NCBI RefSeq assembly: GCF_023065955.2
Contig: NW_026622808.1
Location: 48,682,475-48,746,474 of the forward strand
DNA: 64,000 bases
From: Ursus arctos
Lineage: Eukaryota; Chordata; Mammalia; Carnivora; Ursidae
Direction of reading: 5' to 3'
Shown here piece after piece: positions 58,850 through 64,000 of this stretch. The first letter of the stretch is position 1, and the number at the start of each line of letters is the position of its first letter. A program made the translations under genes and the position numbers. The notes under the pieces were generated by a model. It searched no databases and had not been told where the DNA came from. It saw only the letters and a list, made by a program, of their open reading frames with translations.

Positions 58850-61420
58850 TTTGTCAGAGGGTTAGTTTCAATGACTTGTGTCTTCGGTTAGATTTCCCAT
58901 GGCCTCTATTTTCAGTCCTGAGCTAAATACTGCTTGAGTCATATCCCATTGTGATAAACCGCGCCAGAATCGAGGAGCCACGGTTTTCATACTTAATCTC
59001 TAAATTATACCTATTTGTATTTTCTTATAGATTTTCCTTCTCTAAGCTCTAGGGTTTACTTACTCATTGTACACACTAAAAATTGAGTCTTGGTATTTTT
59101 TTTTTCTCAGAGATTTCACTGTTTTTAATCTTAAGCCTCATGCAGGTACCTTTATGTCTTTTCAGATATTTGGGGGGTTCGAGCAGCCTCATCTTTGCAG
59201 AACAAACCGAGAACTTGCTCGGTCCGTACCTGAGGTTCATTAGTCGTAGCTCTCAAGATGCTTTCGAGTTTTTACAGTGCTTTAAAGGGCAGACAAGTGC
59301 TCTCTCTAAGTGACTAAGTGCACGGAATACTGACAGGAGATACGCAGGAAGATGTGCTCAAATTATGAAATGACAGCAGATTTAGTCTACTGTTGTTTTG
59401 ACCTCTTGCTCTTCATCTGTCCCTCTTTCTGTCCCTCACCCCATGTGAGTTGTGGATATCTAGCTCCCACCCAAAAGCCCATCCCATCCCAGGAACACAT
59501 CCCAAAGAAATACTGGTTGGATGGCAAAAGGTTTAGAAGGTAACATAGGCCTTTGCTGACATAGCTTTGGAGAGCTAATACAAAGGTAATTACACCTTAT
59601 AAACACAGAGAGAGACTTTGCTAACATCTTCCTTTTCAGTGCAGTCCTCCCAAAAGCCATCTGTGTCCTTGTCCATGTTTTTCCAAAGCCCAAACCACTC
59701 CTCTCCCTGTCACCTGGTCTGCTTCCTTCCCCACACCCCTTGGCCCTCTCTTTCTTCTCCTTCCCCCATCCTGGGATCCTCTGTTATTTTCTTCAGGGCA
59801 ACCTTAAGCTATTTCTCAGGTATAGAAATCTATTCCTCTGGAGCTTAACCCTCATACCCCCCTGCCCATTGCAGCAGAACGATCTTCCTCAAGACCCACA
59901 CACATACCCATGAACTTGGGGGATGTTAACGCTTGTTAATGAATCATTGGTTCTGTTGCTCTTCCTTCCTCACCTCTTCACCCTTATTCCTTCTGTCTTC
60001 CCCTCCTGATTTTTCTTTCCACCGCTTTCCCTTTCTGTGTGTGGTACCTTCTCATTTCTCCCAAAATTTAGTCAGAAGAAAAAACATTTATATGTATGCT
60101 TTATATAGACAGTGAAAATATATATTTACTATAAAAATATATATACACACTAAATTTATACAATAATATGTATAATTATGTGTGTGTAATTACACAAAAT
60201 ACTAAATATATATGTATATAATACTAAATACATATACTTAACAGTCATTTAGGAAGGTAATGCCTGGTTGTGAAACACTTTTATGATAATGAAAAAGTGA
60301 CTAAATTGCCTTCAATTTTCAGCAAAAATTGACAACATCTCTTGTAATTTTCCACATTTTTCCATTGACCTAGTTGCTGTTTGATTGTATGAAATTGGGG
60401 ACTCGTACATTTTTCTATGTCTGAGCTTTCATACTCACTTCCTTTTCTGCCAACTTGCTCAGCTGTTCCAATCTTCACCTTCTCCCTGTCCTCACAGTTG
60501 GGGACTGTACTTTTACTTTCAACACCTGACATATCTGGAACAATCTATCTCAAAGTCATTCATCTTTATATCTTTCTTTTAGGAGCATTGGATTAGTAGT
60601 GGCTTATTTTTAAATTTTTTTAATTTTTCGCATGTGTGTTTTTTTAAGGCATTCACAATGCAAGTATTTAGCTTCTGACATGGGTATTGACTTTGCATAA
60701 TATGTGAGATGTTTTTCTTTTAAACAAGAACATTCTCCATCCAGTTTTAATACTCCTTCTGATAGCATGGTGCTTTTCTATGCATATTAGCCAATACTAA
60801 AGAATTTTTCTTAAATAGACGACTTTATTCCTTTCTAGAGAAAGTAACTGGAATATGTTTCTTCGTCAAAACCTCTTTATTAGAGGACATCTTTATCAGT
60901 GTATAAATGCTGGAAATATAGTTTACAACCTCCATGGGGTTAGAGTAGATAGACAAATAGACATTATGTTTGGGTTTCCAATAACACCTTTCAATTTAGA
61001 GTTTCCTGTACTTTTCGTATCAGTCCTTTCACAGTGGGGTGGGCAGGTAACAGTATCACTGTCAAACAAATAAGAACATGACCAGACAAAAGAGGAGCAA
61101 AGCAATGTAGTCAGGAGCAAACATAGTCCTTGCGAATCCCCCCCCCGCCACATAGTCTATAGACCTTTGACCTATAAACTAGAAGCAGCAATGACCTTTG
61201 GAGGTATAGCACTGCCTACTTGCTAACCCCTACCTACCTCTAGTGCCCATGACTTAATTTGTAAACTGAGCCAAGTAAATAGTACCTTGAACTTATAGCA
61301 AAAACGAAGCCTTGTGATTTTAGCATAAAAGAAGACTTAGATCCCCTAGAACTCTTCCTTTACTGGATAGATAATGGTATTAATTGTGAGGATAACGATA
61401 ATCAGCTTGAGAGTAGTAAT
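58850..61420. other. Intronic, no assignable feature except AT-rich tract
   Basis: No exon, RNA gene or named repeat recognised. 60115-60240 is a run of TATATA/TACATA low-complexity sequence. The pyrimidine-rich part at 59630-60060 gives small open frames with no protein character. C7 run at 61140-61146. Confidence 0.4.
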
Positions 61421-61424
61421 AGCT

Positions 61425-61650
61425 AGCAAGCAACACTGATCATGTTCCAGAGTGCCAGCACAACTCTGATCTCCTTACTCGTGTACATTCATTTAATCCC
61501 CACCGTACGCTTACAAGGTACGACGGTTATTAATCCCATTTGACATAAAAGGATCCTGCAAGACGGTTCTTCAGATCTTGCCCAGCCACATCCCATGCCT
61601 CCTACATGGCGGGGAGCAGCATTTGAGCCCAAGTAGTTTGATTCCAGAGC
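61425..61650 (-). repeat. MIR SINE, antisense
   Basis: 'acactgatcatgttccagag', 'cattcatttaatccccaccg', 'gacggttattaatcccattt', 'gagcagcatttgagcccaag' and 'gattccagagcccaagctct' follow the reverse-complement MIR. Confidence 0.6.
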
Positions 61651-62679
61651 CCAAGCTCTTGAAGATGACCTTGAATTAACTCTACTCCAGCTTGGCCTGA
61701 AAGAGTTTCTTGACAAAAGTGCTCCTTTCTGCCTTTAGTTCTTGTGTTCCTGGCCCTGGAAAATGAGAACGTCTCTACTAACCTTGTGTGTCCTTGATGA
61801 GTAAGGATTCCTTTTGTTGTAGGATCTAAGGTCCAAAGCTCTTCTGTCCCTGTGCACCTGACAGTTTGGAAGAGAGAGAGCCTGGGAACTCTATAGGTTG
61901 GGGAGGACAGGGATGCTGGAATGAATGTTTAGCTGCACATGTGGGTGTGCAAGTATCTGATACTGTCTCTGAAAGGAAGAGTAAAAGAAAATCTATACTC
62001 CAAAGCAGGCATGGTAGTATCTATTCATTATTGTGTATACATCCATCCATACGGTGGCACCCAGCCTGGAGACATCTTAAGGCTTATTCACAAATTCTTT
62101 CTATATCTACCTGCAGATTATGCCTCTGGGTCACCCCTCCAACATTCACAGATAAGCCTGCTGAGACAGTGGACTTTGGCTTTCCCTTTATTTCCCTTTA
62201 TGACACTTGCTTGACTTGTTTTGTTTTTTAAGTCTTTAAGTATAATCCCATTCCCAGCTCTCATCTCATGTCAGACAAGATTTTCAGAAAACAAGCATCC
62301 CTTGGATTTGTCATCTAAAATCAGACCTTTCTTTCCAGAGATGCATGGTCCAGTCCAGCCTGTGGTCTTATCAGCCCAATGGCTGCAATTTCCTACATGC
62401 AATGTGGGGGCATTTCTCACTTAGCACGAAGCTTCTATTTCCTTTATAATCAGGTACTCTATTTTTAAACCCCAGACTCCCTTTGTATGTAATTTCCTCA
62501 CATGTTTCCTTAAATTGACTATTTAACATATTTGCTAAAAAGAACACTGCCCATTATAACTATATCACCACTACTACTAACTTATTTCATCAGACCATCC
62601 ATAATTTTTGTTTACCTGTTTAAAAGTCCCACCTTCTCTTTCCGAGCGTCCAGGATCAAAGAGCCTCTGACTAGAAATG

Positions 62680-63295
62680 ACAAAATCCAAAAAAACCTGG
62701 CCATACCCAGTGCTGGTGAGAATGTGGAGCAACTCCATGGAAATGAAAAATGGCACAATTTCTTCAGAAAACAGTTTAGCAGTTTCTTATAAAATTAAAC
62801 ATCCGCTTTCTATATGACTCAGCAATCCGACTTCTAGGTATTTGCCCAAGAGAAATGAAACTTATGTTCACACAAAAACCATACATGAATATTTATAGAC
62901 GTTCTCTTCACAATCATTAACAAGGAAGAAATACTCCAAACACCCGGTAATGAATGAGAGCACGTGAACAGCCCTGTGGCACGTACATACACGCAATGGT
63001 AACGGCACAAGGCATCACGCCCAGAGAAAGAAGCCGGACATGAAAGGCACCATTCCTGCTTGATTCTGTTTATAGGACATCCTGGGATAGGCAGAATTAG
63101 AGAGACTGAATACTGGTCAGTCGTGTCCAGGCCGAGGCTTGGGAGTAGGCATGGACTATGCAGGAAATTTGGGGGACTGATGGAAATGCTCTATAGGGTG
63201 ACGGTGGTAGTAGTTACTTGACTGGATTTGTCAAAACTCATAGAACAGTTCACCCAAGGGGATGAATTTTACTGTAAGTAAACTTTAAAATAATG
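62680..63295 (+). mobile_element. Old L1 (L1M-type) 3' region
   Basis: 'cagtgctggtgagaatgtgg', 'cttcagaaaacagtttagca', 'tatgactcagcaatccgact', 'tctaggtatttgcccaagag', 'tatgaatatttat'-like text and 'ggggatgaattttactgtaa' give the end of ORF2 plus the 3' UTR of an old L1 in sense orientation. A short frame near 62720-62790 still reads PSAGENVEQL and FRKQFSSF. The coding potential is otherwise destroyed. Confidence 0.75.
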
Positions 63296-63752
63296 AATAA
63301 AATATAAAGCCAAAAGATGTCCTGGCATATTTATAAATTGAATACATGTTCTGTGTGAAGTCATGGAGCCTGTCACCTCTTTATTTGGACCTTCTGTCTT
63401 TTGAGTTGGGTAAAAGTCTATGAGTCTACCAATTTGAGGGAGCGGCAGACGCTCTTTGGAGGTAGTTGACATTCAGATAGGGAGGGCGTGGCAGATTGCT
63501 GCAAGGTCAGGCTAGTTGTACAAGCATTGGTGAGGGCGGACCACTTACCTTTATTTTCTTCATCTATCTGTTCTGCCCCCAAATCTCATCCCTTTTCTCC
63601 CAACTAAATGTTAGAGCATGAAGTCTGCTTTGTGGATTCCCCCAAAAGGTATTGACTTCTAGGGCAATCCCTCCCATTCCTTAGTTGGTATGGTGTCCAG
63701 AAATCCAGAAAATTATATAACAAAACCATTTCTTCAAAGAAGAAGAACCTAG

Positions 63753-63947
63753 AGGCACCTGGGTGGTGCAGTCGTTGAGCATCTGCCTTCGGCTCAGGGC
63801 GTGATCCCAGCGTTCTGGGATCGAGCCCCACATCAGGCTCCTCCGCTATGAGCCTGCTTCTTCCTCTCCCACTCCCCCTGCTTGTGTTCCTTCTCTCGCT
63901 GGCTGTCTCTGTCAAATAAATAAATAAAATCTTAAAAAAAAAAAAAA
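63753..63947 (+). mobile_element. Can-SINE, bear-type body, with 13-bp target duplication
   Basis: 'aggcacctgggtggtgcagt', 'gccttcggctcagggcgtga', 'catcaggctcctccgctatg', 'cttgtgttccttctctcgct' and a (TAAA)n/A17 tail. Perfect flanking duplication aagaagaacctag (63740-63752 and 63948-63960). Confidence 0.97.
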
Positions 63948-64000
63948 AAGAAGAACCTAGTCTGTTGTCATTCCAAAAGCAGTAAGATTTTGAATACTCG

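Overview
This window is mammalian nuclear DNA, not microbial. It has long non-coding stretches, canonical splice signals and dense interspersed repeats. At least ten copies of the tRNA-derived Can-SINE family, plus L1 3' ends with the matching carnivore 3' UTR, place it in a caniform carnivore. The SINE at 63753-63947 has the 'ctccgctatgagcctgc' type of body that I associate from memory with bears and close relatives, so an ursid is my best guess.

One protein-coding gene is identifiable: TAFA1 (FAM19A1), a brain-expressed, secreted, chemokine-like protein, on the + strand. Its first coding exon (about 33305-33425) encodes the start codon, the signal peptide and residues 1-39. It ends in a phase-1 donor (CCAG|GTAAGT). 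The exon is only about 120 bp, so a long-ORF search does not show it. A likely non-coding exon 1 ends at a strong donor (CAG|GTAAGA) at 31357. The later, cysteine-rich exons are not in the window, so 33426-64000 is the start of a very long intron.

Layout: 1-30.8 kb is the 5' intergenic flank, made mostly of old repeats (L2, MIR, MLT1-type LTRs, hAT MITEs) with a few younger SINE and L1 insertions. From about 30.0 to 38.8 kb no young transposon is recognisable. This interval contains the putative exon 1, the coding exon 2 and a CpG island (about 34.32-35.01 kb) with a G-rich tandem repeat, lying 0.9 kb downstream of the coding exon inside intron 2. From 38.9 to 64 kb the intron alternates between repeat-poor AT-rich sequence (about 40.2-43.0 kb, including an octamer/TAATTA motif cluster near 42.6-42.8 kb) and nested repeat blocks.

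I found no new gene system. The parts most worth a second look are the intragenic CpG island, the putative conserved regulatory blocks, a ~100 bp duplicated segment at 49.75/51.26 kb, and several nested transposon insertions that record an insertion order. Repeat family names come from recognised consensus fragments and were not checked against a library. Boundaries without target-site duplications are approximate.
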